Shown here one piece after another: positions 1-12,197 of a stretch of DNA of 64,000 nucleotides. The notes beneath the pieces were generated by a model. It saw nothing but the letters and a program-made list of their open reading frames with translations, searched no databases and was not told where the DNA came from. This DNA comes from Phocoena phocoena (taxonomy: Eukaryota; Chordata; Mammalia; Artiodactyla; Phocoenidae), in assembly GCF_963924675.1 (NCBI RefSeq), contig NC_089238.1, positions 43,914,879 through 43,978,878 on the forward strand, given 5' to 3'. Every line of letters starts with the position of its first letter. Within the stretch, counting starts at the first letter, position 1. The position numbers were made by a program, and so were the translations under genes.

Positions 1-2261
1 CAGCCCCATCCCCTCCTGCTGTGTCTTATTAGGCAGGTTCCAAGGGTGGAATTCTGGGGATGGGCCAGGGCATCTTGGGAGGGAGAGGGTGCCTGGCCAA
101 CAACGTCAGGGCATTGACCCACTCAAGGCCTGGGAAATGACCAGATGGTGTGGAGGTCATAGAAGTCAGGACCCAGGACGCTGCTGCTCGCTTTGGGCCC
201 CCGTTTGCTGGAGATGGGACAGCCTGAGAAGTACCGAGCTTACGAGATGTGGTGAGAACAGGAGCTGTCACATGCAGGTAGACCTCAAGAGACTCCAGTT
301 GTGAGTGGAAGTTTGGGTTGGGTATAACCTTTATAAGCAGGTGTTTCCTAGGATGGAGAAATAGTTTATTCTGGATTTTTGTGTGTATGTCTTGGAGAAT
401 GAACTTGGAGTGCAAAAGCAAGCTTGGAAGTTTGAATCACGTTTCTGTGCAAGTCTCTGAGAGAGGACCCTAAATGTTCCCTGCACTGGGATCAGTGGGA
501 AAGGCCGTGGCTCTGTTTTCCGCATTTCCTTTTATTCTTTTCTCTACCATTTGTAGCATGTAACCATTTCCCTTCCAAAATGGTTCTCACATGGCAGACG
601 GAAGAATTCCTGGTGGCAGTAGAGATTGCCGCTGGCCACCATGAGTCAAGTGTAGTGGTTTGGGGACATCATCCTTATACAATTATTTTTTAAACAGGAG
701 TCCCCAGTATCATGTTTATTTTAGTTCAGGGTTTATACAGCCCTGTCACCCAGGAACCCACGGATTTGAGGACAAAATACATCTGACATCTGACAACTCC
801 CATCCAACACTTTTTGGCCATGTTATCGTCTCTTCTGGCTCAGAGACTAGAAACCCCAGCTGTTTGGAAAAGAACCCTCACATCCATATTAAAATTTTAT
901 GTTTAAGATTCAGAGCTTTAGTGCAAGGAAGTCCTGTTTCATGGGAAAGTAATGAGAATTTGGGGTTAGGGCTTTAATGGTACTTGCTCTGATTTCATAG
1001 TTTATGATACCACCAAAACCCCTCGACAGAACTTACTGCTGTAGATGCCATGGGTATTTTCCCTGTTATCTTTCATTCAGTCAGTTTTTGTTGAAACTTT
1101 AATAAATGTCATTCTTTTGGTCTTAGTGATCCAAGGCAGCAGTGTCTGGCTCCTGTACAAGTTTCCTCTTACTCAATCCCAAGCCAAACCCTTGCTCCCA
1201 GGAATATCCTGGTGCAGTTTTTGGCTTTCGGGGGCCCCTGTGGAGAAGTCGGGGAGAAGGAACATGGACGGGCTCATCATTTTCCTTTCCACCTAGCCCA
1301 TCAGACTCTCCTCCTTCCCAAGGTTGCAGCCTCCAGAAAACCTTGCTTTGGTGCTTTCCATTCTCCTGAAACCCTCTGTACGGAGCCTTATGTCAGAGGC
1401 AGTAAATTGAAGATAAACGATTAAAAAAAAAATCAGCTCCAATTTATTTCAAGAAAAGTCGCTTTATATTTTCAGTTGTTATAATTTGACAGTTAACACT
1501 GAGCTTGCTAGTTCTTCAGACTCCTTCTGGTTGTGAGTGTTCTAGGGCAGCTATTACGGGGTCGGGGCAGGGAGGGAGGATATTGCTTTGTTCCAAGGCT
1601 CTGCACTTGAGTGTGTTACATCACCCATTTCGAGGACAGAAGGGATTGTTCTCTCTTGGTACCGGTGAAGCCCTTCACTCTGTTATCTGCAAGTTGGCCC
1701 CAGAGCAAAAGTGATTACAGTAGTGTAGTTTTTCTACAGCACTCTATTGTTGCGTTCCTATTTCCTCTTCCAGCAAGGTCCAAACGTGCTTCTGGAATGT
1801 TCACACTTTTTCCGTGAACGTAAGATGTGTGCATATGAGCACGTGAGCCTCAGAGCCATGTCGTCCAATGGGAAGTGCTGCTAGGGCCACTGTGGTATTT
1901 TCAGTATGAGGCAGAGTGCAGGACGTTCTGACTCTTGTGCTTTCTGAGTGTCTCACCGCATAACGTGGACGAGAAAGATAACCAAGGAGGACCAGAAACA
2001 GTTATCAGGCATGGGCATCAAATAGAACAAGTGTGGGCAGAAATGAGAGGGGCCGGACAAAGAAGTGCCGAGGCATTTATCGTGTGCTCTGTGTAGTTAG
2101 TCCCTTGGGCCAGGCTCTGGGGATTAGAGGTGGTGCTGAGGGTGAGGAGGAGGAAGGAAGGACAGGTGGAAACATGAGCCCATAAAATACATGATCTGAA
2201 TTTCCTCCTCCAAAAGGATGCTGGGGGATGTGAGACCCAGCTTCTAGTTCTCTCTCCCACT

Positions 2262-2330
2262 AACTAGCTGGGTTACCTTGGGTCAACCACTTAAACTTTT
2301 TGGAATTGTTTCTCCTGCTTTATGTGTACC
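2262..2330 (+). repeat. MIR fragment
   Basis: A short stretch resembles the core of the MIR SINE: an ACTAGCTGGGT-like segment, then a CCTTGGG-CAA-CACTTAA-like segment, in the + orientation. It is old and truncated. The call is by eye only. Confidence 0.45.
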
Positions 2331-2926
2331 CAATAGAAAGGTTCCCTCTTCCCCTAAAATGAATCATTTGAAATGAAGGAGGCGGCCTTCCTATACCAGG
2401 AGCGTGTCAATTCCCTAATTGCTAATAAAAAGGGTCCATAGCTTTCAGCATATTCTCAAAGAGGCCCCGAAAGGATGTGAACGTTGTGCTTGGATAACCT
2501 TGAAGCCTTCTCCTAAATGCAGAAGTCTGGGGTCTGCTAACTGGGTCCATGGCCTCCACTGTCTTGTACCCCGGACTTTAGTCCTGTGTGTGCCTGCTTT
2601 CTGCCAGCTCTGGGGCTTCCGTGTTCTGAAATCAGAGTACTGTGTTGACACAAACACAACACCGACTGTAATTTTGACCATCTGAGCACTAAGCCAAATG
2701 ACCTTGAGGTGTTGACAGGGAAACTCTTCTGGAGAAGTTTACTTTTCTGTCTTTTTTTTTTTTTTAAGCCAGGGGAAAACCTAATTTTGGGTTCTCCTAA
2801 TAGTCTGTAGTTCTAAATACAAAAACTTGAGTCAGCTTCCTTGTGAAGTAGCCAAACGGCAGCTTTGCCTCTGTGTTACCTGAGATTCTGTACAGGTAAG
2901 GTGACTATGTGGGCCATCCCCTGAAA

Positions 2927-3146
2927 CAGGGGCTGGTCACTTTTTCCGTAAGGGGCCAGATAATAATAAGATTTTAGGCTTTGCAGGCCAAACAGTCTCT
3001 ATCGCAACTATGGAGCTCTGGTGTTGAGAGAGCAGCCGTAGACAATACACAAATTAACAGATGTGGCTGTGTTCCCATAAAACCCTATTTATAGAAATAG
3101 GCAGCAGGGTGGATTTGGCCTGTGGGCCATAGCTTGCCGACCCCTG
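2927..3146 (-). mobile_element. MER5A-type hAT-Charlie DNA transposon
   Basis: This is a 220-bp non-autonomous element. It starts with CAGGGG and ends with CCCCTG, the terminal inverted repeats of the MER5A group. Internal landmarks include a GGGGCCAGATAAT segment, a TTTTAGGCTTTGCAGGCCA segment, a GTAGACAATAC segment and a TTTGGCCTGTGGGCCATAG segment, all in the order expected for the reverse orientation. Such elements are ancient mammalian fossils with no coding capacity. Confidence 0.88.
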
Positions 3147-3439
3147 TTCTAAATAAAGCAGGACACTTGGGAGAGTGGAAGGAGGAACCTTTAATTATTG
3201 TGCCAGGAAGACCAGTTTTATACTGGGAGGGTCGGACCCGTCAGCGTTTTCAGCACTCTGACACGTGTGAGGGAGACGGGAACGAGGGTCAGCTTGCTCC
3301 CCTGTCCTCACAGAGCTGCGGGGGAAGGACCCGCTGGGAGAACCAAGCAGCCCCCATAAGGGATCCTCGGGCTGCTGCCAGGGCATGGTGGGCTTGGAGT
3401 GGCTTACCTGAGGCGTGTCCCTCTCTTTCGCCCCTGTAG

Positions 3440-3671
3440 CACCTGCAGCAGCACGAGAGCGGCGTGGAGGGCGAGAGCTGCTACTACCACTGCATCCTGT
3501 GCAACTACTCCACCAAGGCCAAGCTCAACCTCATCCAGCACGTGCGCTCCATGAAGCATCAGCGCAGCGAGAGCCTGCGCAAGCTGCAGCGGCTGCAGAA
3601 GGGCCTTCCGGAGGAGGATGAAGACCTGGGGCAGATCTTCACCATCCGTAGGTGCCCCTCCACCGACCCCG
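3440..3671 (+). CDS. ZFHX3: ZFHX3 internal coding exon A (zinc-finger exon)
   Basis: This 232-nt internal exon encodes 77 codons plus one base of ZFHX3 (AT-motif binding factor 1), a very large nuclear transcription factor with many C2H2 fingers and four homeodomains. The reading is in phase 0 from CAC. Residues 1-5 (HLQQH) give an HX3H pair, so the exon begins in the middle of a zinc finger whose cysteines lie in the preceding, unseen exon. A complete finger follows: C18-X2-C21-X12-H34-X5-H40, with the sequence [21 protein letters not shown] basic, Leu/Arg-rich segment comes next, then the acidic run EEDEDLG, then [13 protein letters not shown]. The acceptor is pyrimidine-rich and ends in AG at 3438-3439. 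The donor is CCCCG|GTGAGT at 3671/3672, a strong consensus. The frame leaves one G, which pairs with AA at the start of exon B to give Glu. ZFHX4 is the close paralogue. The linker wording into exon B favours ZFHX3. No frameshift or stop is seen. Confidence 0.95.
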
Positions 3672-4419
3672 GTGAGTGGTCTCGTGGGCATGGGCGGCCC
3701 GCGGCCGCCCGGGCAGTGGCCTCCCGAGGGCTTCGGCTCGGTGCAGCTGGCCGTCACGTCCATGACCAGCCTCACAGCTGACCATGGTGTTCTGAAGGGA
3801 CACGCAGGGATTGTTGCTTTTCCCATTTTTTAAAGGAACTTAGCACCACACTTTTCTTCAGGTGTCACAAGCCGCTGCCCAGGGAGCAAAAGCCAACAGA
3901 CCATGTTTTGTCCCCTCTCCCCACATTCTTCTGGAGCGCGCTCTAGATTCAGTTTTTTGGTTCAGATCGACATAAAGCAAACGCTAAGCTGTGTCTTGCT
4001 CGGTATTGAGAATGGGCGGTGTGTGACCTCGAGTCTGGTCGGTAAGAATGAACTTCAGAGAAGATCGGAACATGTGTTTGCTATAAATGTTGCGACTGTA
4101 TTGGAGAGCGAGCGACCCAGTTGTTCCTGGCTCAGTGCTGGCTGTTACTTCACAAAGAGGGTGGAGACCTTCCAGGGGAGCTCACCCCGCGCTTCCGCCT
4201 CCCACCCTGTCCTCTCACCCGCCGTCCCCTTCTCCTTCCTTCCCCGTGTGACTCTCACTCCCACTGGGACCTCGCTCAGTAGAATCTCCCCTCTTTCTTA
4301 TCTTTTTAGCCTTCCAGTCCCTTTCTCTCTGGTCGGGAGCACAGGACAGTCACCTGTCTCTTTAAAAACCATTTATGGTTAAAGCCCTCCCTTAATCCTG
4401 TGTCCCACTCTCTCTCTCC

Positions 4420-4710
4420 GACAGCATCTTCAGATTCTTGAAAGAGCACTCTGTGTTGGTCCATCTCCTGTTCACACGTCAGCCTATCGTAGCCCGTTTC
4501 CTCCCGTCATCAAACCATCCTTGAGAAGGTCACCGCTGACTTCGGATTTTCTGAGCCCAGTGGCTACGTGCTGAGTCTTTTTCTTTCTGTGGTCTTTGAA
4601 ATTGCTGCCCATTCCCTTCTGGAAGCGCCCCTCCCTGGACGTGTTTCTCTCCTGTCCTCCTGTTGCTCTGGACTGTCCTCCACGCCACCCCCCACGCCAC
4701 GCCCCCGCCC
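4420..4710 (+). repeat. L2-like LINE fragment (reverse-transcriptase region)
   Basis: The sequence resembles the L2 open reading frame upstream of its YADD box. It has a TCTTGAAAGAGCACTC-like segment, then AAGGTCACCGCTGACTTC, which corresponds to the VKVTNDL-type region, then CCTCC-rich text. It is heavily decayed and no frame is intact. The identification is by eye and could be off in extent by 100 bp or more. Confidence 0.42.
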
Positions 4711-5300
4711 CACACCCCGGCTCGTGGCCCTCAGGCTGCCCTACGTGCCGTCATCACCTGGGCACTAGGCCTGGCCCTTGGCTCCCAGCCTCTTGAAACT
4801 TTGTCTCCTGGTGTTGGCACGTGTGCCCTTCAGACAGCTTCCTGGACCTCTCACGGGCGCCAGCTCATACACGCTGGGCTCACAACTTCCCCTGCAGACC
4901 TCTTTCTCCTTCCGATGGCATGCTGTCGAATGACCTAGCCGGGCTGCAGACTCAGGCCTTTTGGTCTCTCCATCGCCTGCCGCATCCTCTCGGCCTCTCA
5001 CGTGTCGTGGCCATGTGGGGACTTTAATCCTAATATTATCATTCACGTTTTTATGAAGTTTTTAAAGGCAAGAAGTTATATAAACCTTACTGTGAAAAAT
5101 GGCATAGCCCCCGCCAGTCCCATTCCCCAGTGCACCGCCTTTCAAGTTTAATTGTTCCTTTTGTTACTTATTTCCATATTTCTTAACGAGCTTCTACTAT
5201 TTCTTGATTAAAAAACTTTTTTTTTTGGTAAGTTGTACACATTATCTGTTGGCTTTCTACTCCAGAAGATGGGGGTTTTACTGGTATGCCATTGTGCAAG

Positions 5301-5380
5301 CTCACACACTCCTAGCACTCACACACACACCCTCCCATAGTCCATACACACTCTCTCACACACACACACACACAGACACG
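5301..5380. repeat. Interrupted (CA)n microsatellite
   Basis: CA dinucleotides run in three blocks interrupted by CTC, CATAG and TCTC segments. The longest pure block lies at about 5358-5374. Confidence 0.9.
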
Positions 5381-6968
5381 GCGCCCACACACTCCAGCGC
5401 CCTGCACACTCAGTCTTCCCCGCCCTTCACCTTCCATTATGATTAAATAGTAATTTGGGGGTGTATTAATATTCAGTGTTTTCATTATTCTGACTCTATA
5501 AATATTAATCACAGCTGAGCCATGTCGAGTTTTATCATTTCATTTACCTTCTTGTACAACTTTTTTGTTTTCCCTGGTTTTCTAGGTACCTACGATTAAT
5601 TCATGGCTGACCCTCTGCCAGCGTAGACATTTTCTCATCTCCGAAGGCTCTGCTGTATCAGTGTCTTTGTTAGCTTCATTTCCTCCTGGAGACATCCCTC
5701 CCGAGCCCTTATGGACCCCTCTGCCCATGGCTCTTGTCTCCGTCACCTGGCTGTAGCTTTGCTCCCTTTTTCCATATAAACGAAACCGGATTCTTCAGTG
5801 GTGGGATAGACCAAAATTGGAGAATGCTTCCCCCCTGCTAGGATTATCACAGAGGAAGGGCCAGTCCTCCCGGCAGTCAGTCTGAAATGTTGCTTCGGGA
5901 AAGTACTGTGTGGGTACCAGGATGATTTTTGTCACCTCCAGGCCGCTGCAAGACTGACTGTGTCTTCCATGTGTATGGTAAATGCCCCTTTGGGTTAAAG
6001 TTCAGTCTTAATCTCTGGGGCTTGTGCTTCGTGTCTGACCCCATGGCTCTGCATGTGAGCCAGGGACGGGGCCCAGCACCCACAGACGTGCCAGTGCCAT
6101 CTGGCTGTGGGAGTCCCTGCTCCCCACTGGGGCATTTTGGCCTGTTTGAGCCTGCCATTCCCCATTATTCTGCTATTAAGTCATTTCACAGGATTCTCCT
6201 TCCTCTGCCAATACACTCAGACCTATTTATTTCAGGGTTTAAAAATTTTTTTTTTGCGAGCTCTGCACACGTCATTGTTTCAATCTTCTGCTAAAAGCTG
6301 GTCCCTTTCGCCCCTCAATTCTTTCTTTCACTCTGCTCAGAATTCCCTTTTTATTAATGAGGTGCCCCAAACTAAATAGTGTACAGCTGCCATTTCACCC
6401 GGGGTCTATGGACTGGAACAAACAGTTCCCTGTTTTATAATGTAATACTTCTATTTATGCAGTCGCTCTGGAATTGCTTTCTTACACCATTGCCTTCTGG
6501 GTTTCTCTCATTTAATGCGTATTAGGGTTTTTTTTTTTCCTCCTCCCAAAGTGTATGAGCAACTTTAGTCTAGATGATAGACTTCCTTTCTGTATTTCAA
6601 AATCCTTTTGTATTGTCTTTGGCCTGGAGTCATGTTTTTGCTCTCCACCCACCTCCCTCCCAACCCTGCGCCCCTCCCACTCATACGCTCTAGCTACGTT
6701 TATTTATACTCTTTACTAATGACAAAAGGGACAGATTATTAGACAATACTCATATTGGCATTAACAGTAACTCGGTTCCGTTTTAGAAACTCATTTAAGA
6801 TAACTCATCTTATATATTTTAATATATCCTTTTCCCTCCCGCCGGGAACTGACTGTTAAAAACTTCTTGGAAGAACGTCTTCAAGAAAAGGGACATGGTG
6901 GGCCTAGTAGAGTTAAGACATTGAAAGTCATCAGCTTCAGGTTTTGTAAACACAGATTTTATAAAATA

Positions 6969-7394
6969 CAGGCATACCTCGTTTCACTGTGCTCCACGTG
7001 CTTCGTTCTTTTCCAAATAGAAGGTTTGTGGCTGACCTGCATGGAGCAAGTCTGTGGGCCCCATTCTTCCAACAGCATTTGCTCACTTTGTGTCTCTGTG
7101 TCACGTTCTGGCAATTCTCGTAATATTTTAAACCCTCCACCAGCAAAAAAATATGACAACCCCCTGAAGGCTCAGAGGATGGTTAACATTTTCTAGCGAT
7201 AAAGTATTTTTAATTAAGGTATGTACATTTTTTAGACATAATGCTGTTGAACACTTACTAGACTACAGTATAGTGTAAATGTAACTTTTATGCACCCTGA
7301 GAAACCACAAAATTCGTGTGATTCGCTTTATTGTAATACTCGATTTATCGCAATGGTCTGGAGCCGAACCTGCAATATCTCTGAGGTATGCCTG
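6969..7394. mobile_element. Non-autonomous Tigger-type (TcMar-Tigger) DNA transposon with intact ends
   Basis: This is a 426-bp element with near-perfect terminal inverted repeats: CAGGCATACCTCG at the left and GAGGTATGCCTG at the right. Each end abuts a TA (6967-6968 and 7395-7396), the expected mariner-type target duplication. The interior carries segments known from Tigger1 ends, such as GGTATGTACATTTTTTAGAC and ATCGCAATGGTCTGGAGCCG. The transposase region is missing, so this is an internally deleted derivative. It cannot code for anything. Confidence 0.88.
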
Positions 7395-8220
7395 TATTCC
7401 CAGTTTTCTCCTCTGGAACGTAAGGATTGGGTCACTAATCTTCAGCTGGAGACATCGTTCATGTAGCATAAGGCGGCCTCAGGGAACCTTTGGGCACCTT
7501 TCAGGAGCCCTGCCTGTTCTGACTGTAAGCCGCGTATAAACGGTGGCGCTGTCTAGGGTTTTCGTTCCTGGTATTCTGTCATCATCTGGTTAAACGATGG
7601 TGTTCTCTCTCCTTTCCTTCCTTTTCTTTCCTCCTGTCTTGTCCACATACCAGAAAGCTTTACACAAAAGCCATCAGAAATAACTTCCTTTCCTTCTCTG
7701 AGCCCAGGACCTCAGACCCCAGTCTCCTGTTGCCTTCTGCAGGTGGCAGGGCTTCCCTTGCTGAGACTGATGGAGTGGGCTCTACCATGGATTCTTCCCA
7801 GTGGGTGACAGAAATATCACTTCTTCAAATCTTACTTGTTAACTTAAGCCCACGTGTTTTCCAATCAGTCAGGCTTACCACGTAGCCTGCCAGCCCACGT
7901 GGAAGTGTAGAGAAGGAAAAATTGTGAAGGTCTCCTCTGCGCTTCAGAACTTTGTGGCAGTGGCCAGGACTTACACCCACCATGGGCCCTCTAACCCCTT
8001 GAGAGGCCTCATGACCAGACGTAAAGCATCTAGGTCCTGCCCTGCTGCACCAAAGGACTGAGGCTTGGTTGCTGACCATGTGCTAATAAGAAGTCCACCC
8101 TCCCTTACATGGTCCTGCTTGTGGGCAAGCTTCACCCTTACATCAGTGGGCAGGCTGAGTCCTGTATTATATTGTCTTTAACCGAGTGTGATGGGCTTCG
8201 TCCATGCTACAGACATACAT

Positions 8221-8269
8221 GTGCGCACGCACGCGTGCACACACACACACACGCACACACACACACACG
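8221..8269. repeat. (CA)n/(GCAC)n microsatellite
   Basis: A run of alternating purine-pyrimidine sequence begins with GTGCGCACGCACGCGTGCAC and continues as CA repeats with one CG interruption. Confidence 0.9.
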
Positions 8270-9599
8270 GCCTTCCCATTTAAAAAAGCATGTCTTGGAA
8301 TTATACATCTCAGAGAAAAGAAAGTGACCAAACTAGATGAGGTTCACTGCATCCCCACATTTTTTGTGTGTGACCTGGTCTTTCAGTTTGTGGCTTGAGT
8401 GTATTTTCTGCAAGAGCAAGTGTTCTCCTGACTTTGTTGGGATTTAGCCTTTCTGTTTCATCCCCACACACAGATAAAGGAAGAGAAAGCCTGTTGTTGT
8501 GGCCACACCCTGGGTTATATCTCCCAGTTGCTGGCTTCGGCTGTTTGCTTCCCCTTAGTTGACCAGAAGCTCTTGAAAGATGGAAAGCTCTCGTAGGTGG
8601 ATCGTGTGTAGGATCAGCTTCCCTGTTTGCTTATTAAAAAGGCATTTCTGGCTCCCGGGTGAAACTGTAGTTAATTTCACTCTATCAGTGCCCTGGGCTT
8701 CCAGAAGACAAGAGGTGCTTTGTGTTTCTGTCCTCAGCCTTCCTCTCGTTTTCCTCCTCCTGTTTCTCTTACCCTAGCCTTAACTACTTCTTTCACGGAG
8801 ACGTCAACCTCTGAACATTGCACAGAAGTAATTTAATGATTCTTCATTGAGCACCTACTATGTGCGAGACTTTGAGTTGGGGGCACAGCTGCTGCTCTCC
8901 TCTCAGCTCTTGGTGTGGGTACACTGCATAATATGCCCGCCCAGGCATCCGGGGCAACTGGACGGTAGCTCAGTTTACAGAGGGCGCGCTCATTCAGAGT
9001 TTAGGGGAGTATTTTGCTTGGAGTGGAAGACGGCGGCCTCCTTCACTGACACGTCTTTGGCGCTCAAGGTAGTGAATTCCTGGGGTCAGGGAGGCAGACA
9101 CAGCTGGCCAAGTGATGATGTGGTTTTGGTGACAACCTTTACTGGAACACTCACCGGCTTCACTTGATGGGTTATTGTTTTGAACCAACTTCCAGGGAGT
9201 TCTGCTTAACTCATACAGTTTAAGAGAATAAGAAAATGTCCTGTTTTCCACTTTCTCATTTGTTTTTGTTTTGATTTTTCAAAATTGGCATAAGGCTGCC
9301 CTCTGAATATGAAGTGCATTTTTTTTTTTTGGTAAATGGCTAAATTATATGCAATTTCAGTGTCATTTTTCTTATAGCACTAAAATACGTTGTGGCCAGT
9401 TCTGAAGCACTATTTTCATAAAGCCAGCACAGTTACGCTCTTTCCTTTTTCCTTTTGACTATGTGTCTTGTCCATGGGGTTTGGGAAAAAGTAGGATAAA
9501 GTATTTCTAGCTAGAAAAGTTAAATGTAAAAAGAATGTCAGAACAAATTGGGGTGACTGAAAATTTAAGCACTCATGGAGGAGTAGAGAAAATAGGACT

Positions 9600-9780
9600 T
9601 TATCTGTTTTAAATCCGTTCCCTGATGAAGGACTATTGGGATAGGATTGTGAATTTCAGTGTGCTTTTTTAGATAAAGGGACATCATTATGTATCGACAT
9701 GAGAAGAGAATATAATAGTGTTAAATGAAAAATGGAGTTTACAGAATAGGGTATAGTTTTGACTCTAATTTTTTTTAAAG
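9600..9780 (+). repeat. Old L1M 3'-UTR remnant
   Basis: Segments such as TTAAATGAAAAATGGAGTTTACAGAATAG followed by a T-rich stretch resemble the 3' UTR of old L1M elements in the + orientation. It is short and decayed. Confidence 0.4.
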
Positions 9781-10280
9781 CTTTTGAACTAACCATTCTA
9801 AGCATAGTTTGTAATTGGCATATCTGGCTGTTTCATGGGTGGGATCTAATAGAGTGTCAGGCGCATGGCAAGAGCTCAGATAGTGGTGGAGCTCATTGAC
9901 AGAGCTATTAGCAAAATTGCTCACAAGAAACCAAGGGGTGAACCTTGGTTGTCTTTTGTTCATGGAGATAGTTTTCCGTTTGCCGACATAAAGTATACGT
10001 CGTTTGATTACTGTCTGATTTGCTTGCATTTTGCATCTACATGAAGAGCACAGGAGTACTTCTTAGGGTGTATACTGCCTTGTTTTTTTGTTGGAACAGA
10101 GTTCCTGATTTGCCTTAATTAGTCCTCTAACAATCTACAAAGGTCAGCGCCAGTTGCCTGTTCATTTACATTTGTAATTGTGATGGCTTCTGATTACACA
10201 TTCCTTGTTTTAGTCCTTCCTCTACGTATATGCTAGTGTGTCCTCCCCTCCTCCCACACGTGTGTGCATGCCTAGGCGTG

Positions 10281-10310
10281 CATGCACACACACACACACA
10301 GGCACCCACA
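10281..10310. repeat. Short (CA)n microsatellite
   Basis: A short CA array follows two copies of a GCATGC-type motif. Confidence 0.8.
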
Positions 10311-12007
10311 CCCCAGGCCAGTGTAGAAGCTAAGGATCTGTCTCTCCATACGAAACAGCTTTGTAGTGATGGCACCGTCTTCCTGAAACGCCAGAGTCTG
10401 TTATGAAGAGGCATCTTGGAGAGGCTGTTGCTTCTAAGCTAGGAATATAATGAAGCCAGAGTCAGGGAAATGACGTGGATACCAGGCAAGAAGTCCAAGA
10501 GCCGTTATCTAGGAGCTTTCTTGAACTGGGTAATTAAGGACAATTAAGGTTTTCTGCTTGCTCTCTGCAAAGTGTGCTAATGACCTGGTGTGTGGGAAGG
10601 CGGACACGTGCGGGGTGCTGGTTCACTGCTGTCCCGTGCCCCCGGTCTGGAGGGGTCCCTCTGGAGAGGATGTGACATCACCAGGATAGTCCTTGGGCAG
10701 TGGGTCCAGGGTCTACGACCTCCCACCTACTCTGTTTCCCTTCTGTCTTCTCCAGAAGAGACGAGCGTCTGCACCAAGACATTCCACCTTTTAGAAATTA
10801 TCTGAGATCTGGCTGCAGTAGCCTGAGTTGCAATGATTATCATTTATTCGCCCTTTGATACTCTGGATCCACCATTTACTAGTTGCTTTATTTTCATGGG
10901 AGGTTCAAAGCTGTCGAGGATTTTTGGTTTTATTTCAGTATATAGCCCTGGAGCATACATTGCCTATATATTGGGCTGTATGTATGGCTAGACATTGCCT
11001 GCCCGGTTAGCCCTGTCCTCAGCTGGGGGCTCTAGTTGTCTTGCATGCTGTCCCCTTGGGTAGGTAGTGGTGTGTGCCCTTATCGCCACCCTGCGCTGTC
11101 CACTCTGAGAGGTAGCGGCACTGTGGCTGCTCCCTTCCAGGGAGGCTGATACCAAGGGGCACAGCAAAAAGATAAAAGAAAAAAAGGCGCCTGCTGATGG
11201 TAACTGGAATTAGGAGAGACTGGGGGTCCTTCTGGAGGGGGGATATTGAGGGTGAGCATTAGGGGTCTCCCCTTTAGGGCTGTGAGCATGTCAGAGAGCC
11301 CAGAAACACAGGGATCCCCAAGGGAGACAGAGAATGTCATGACACACCAAGTATCACTTCAGTGAAACTTTTCTGCCAAGTCACCTTTGAAAGGGGTATC
11401 CAAGGAGCTTGAAAGTTTGCATCTTGACAGAGGAACATGGGTAGCTAGCCAGTGAGTCGGTGTTTGCGCTGGGCTGGGGTTAGGGCTGTGCACCTGGATT
11501 TCATGTGGGTTGGGGATGGCGGTAGCAGGATGGGGCGGTCATCATCTACTGTCGTCCGCCACGTGGGCAGAGCCTCATCCCAGCACTTCACGCCTCCTGT
11601 GTTGCCCAAATGTAATTTTTCAAGAGAAAGGAAGATTTGTGCTCGTTTTGCCTTTAGGAATGTCTAAAGAATCCATTTCTTGGGCTAGTTATATTAAACT
11701 TGTTCCTGACCTTGGCAGGGGGCCAGGGAAATAGAACATGCGTGTGTCTCTTTGCTTACAGAAATAGCTCAAAGCCTTCTTCTCAGAGTTACAGATGTTA
11801 AGGAAGAAGCCCCTTCAAACTGTGACCCAATTAGGAGAATTATAATAGTCCCACATGATTTTTTCAAACATTGACTGGCAGTGGAAAGCTTTCTGGCCTC
11901 CCAAATCAGAATAAGTGCTGTCCGGAGTCCCCTGGCCGTTGGGTTTCTAGATCCCTTGAGAGCAGCAAGGAAGCTTCTCCAGATTGTCTGTCTGCCCGTT
12001 CTGCACG

Positions 12008-12197
12008 GCAGCCACAAGCCCCCTGTGGCTATTTAAGTTTAAATTAATTAAGGTTAAATAAAAATTTAAAATTCAGTCTCTCTTGTCATACTAGCCAAAC
12101 TTGAAGTGCTTCTTGGTCACATGTGGTTCATGGCTGCCTTGGTGGACAGAACAGATTTCTAGAACAGTTCAGAAGGTTCTGACGGACAGCGCTGGGC
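12008..12197 (-). mobile_element. MER3-like hAT DNA transposon fragment
   Basis: The sequence has the layout of the MER3 group: a CTGTGGCTATTTAAG segment, an AATTAATTAAGGTTAAATAAAAATTTAAAATTCAG-like AT-rich core, then ACTAGCCAAACTTGAAGTGCTT, CACATGTGG and a closing GGACAGCGCTG. These motifs occur in this order in the known element. The strand and exact ends are uncertain. Confidence 0.55.

Larger units (their letters stand above)
1..3439 (+). other. ZFHX3: 3' part of a ZFHX3 intron upstream of exon A
   Basis: This is intron sequence. It ends in a pyrimidine-rich tract and a CAG-like acceptor, with the AG at 3438-3439. Apart from a MIR fragment near 2262-2330, a poly-T run near 2752-2765 and the MER5A-type element at 2927-3146, I see nothing gene-like. 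The open frames here are short, overlap each other on both strands, and match no family I recognise. The segment just before the exon (about 3150-3439) is GC-richer than the rest. Confidence 0.8.

Noticed and set aside
5301..5380. CA arrays here and at 8.2, 10.3, 20.0, 21.1 and 42.5 kb considered as a CRISPR-like or tandem functional array
   Set aside because: They are ordinary dinucleotide microsatellites with no spacer structure.
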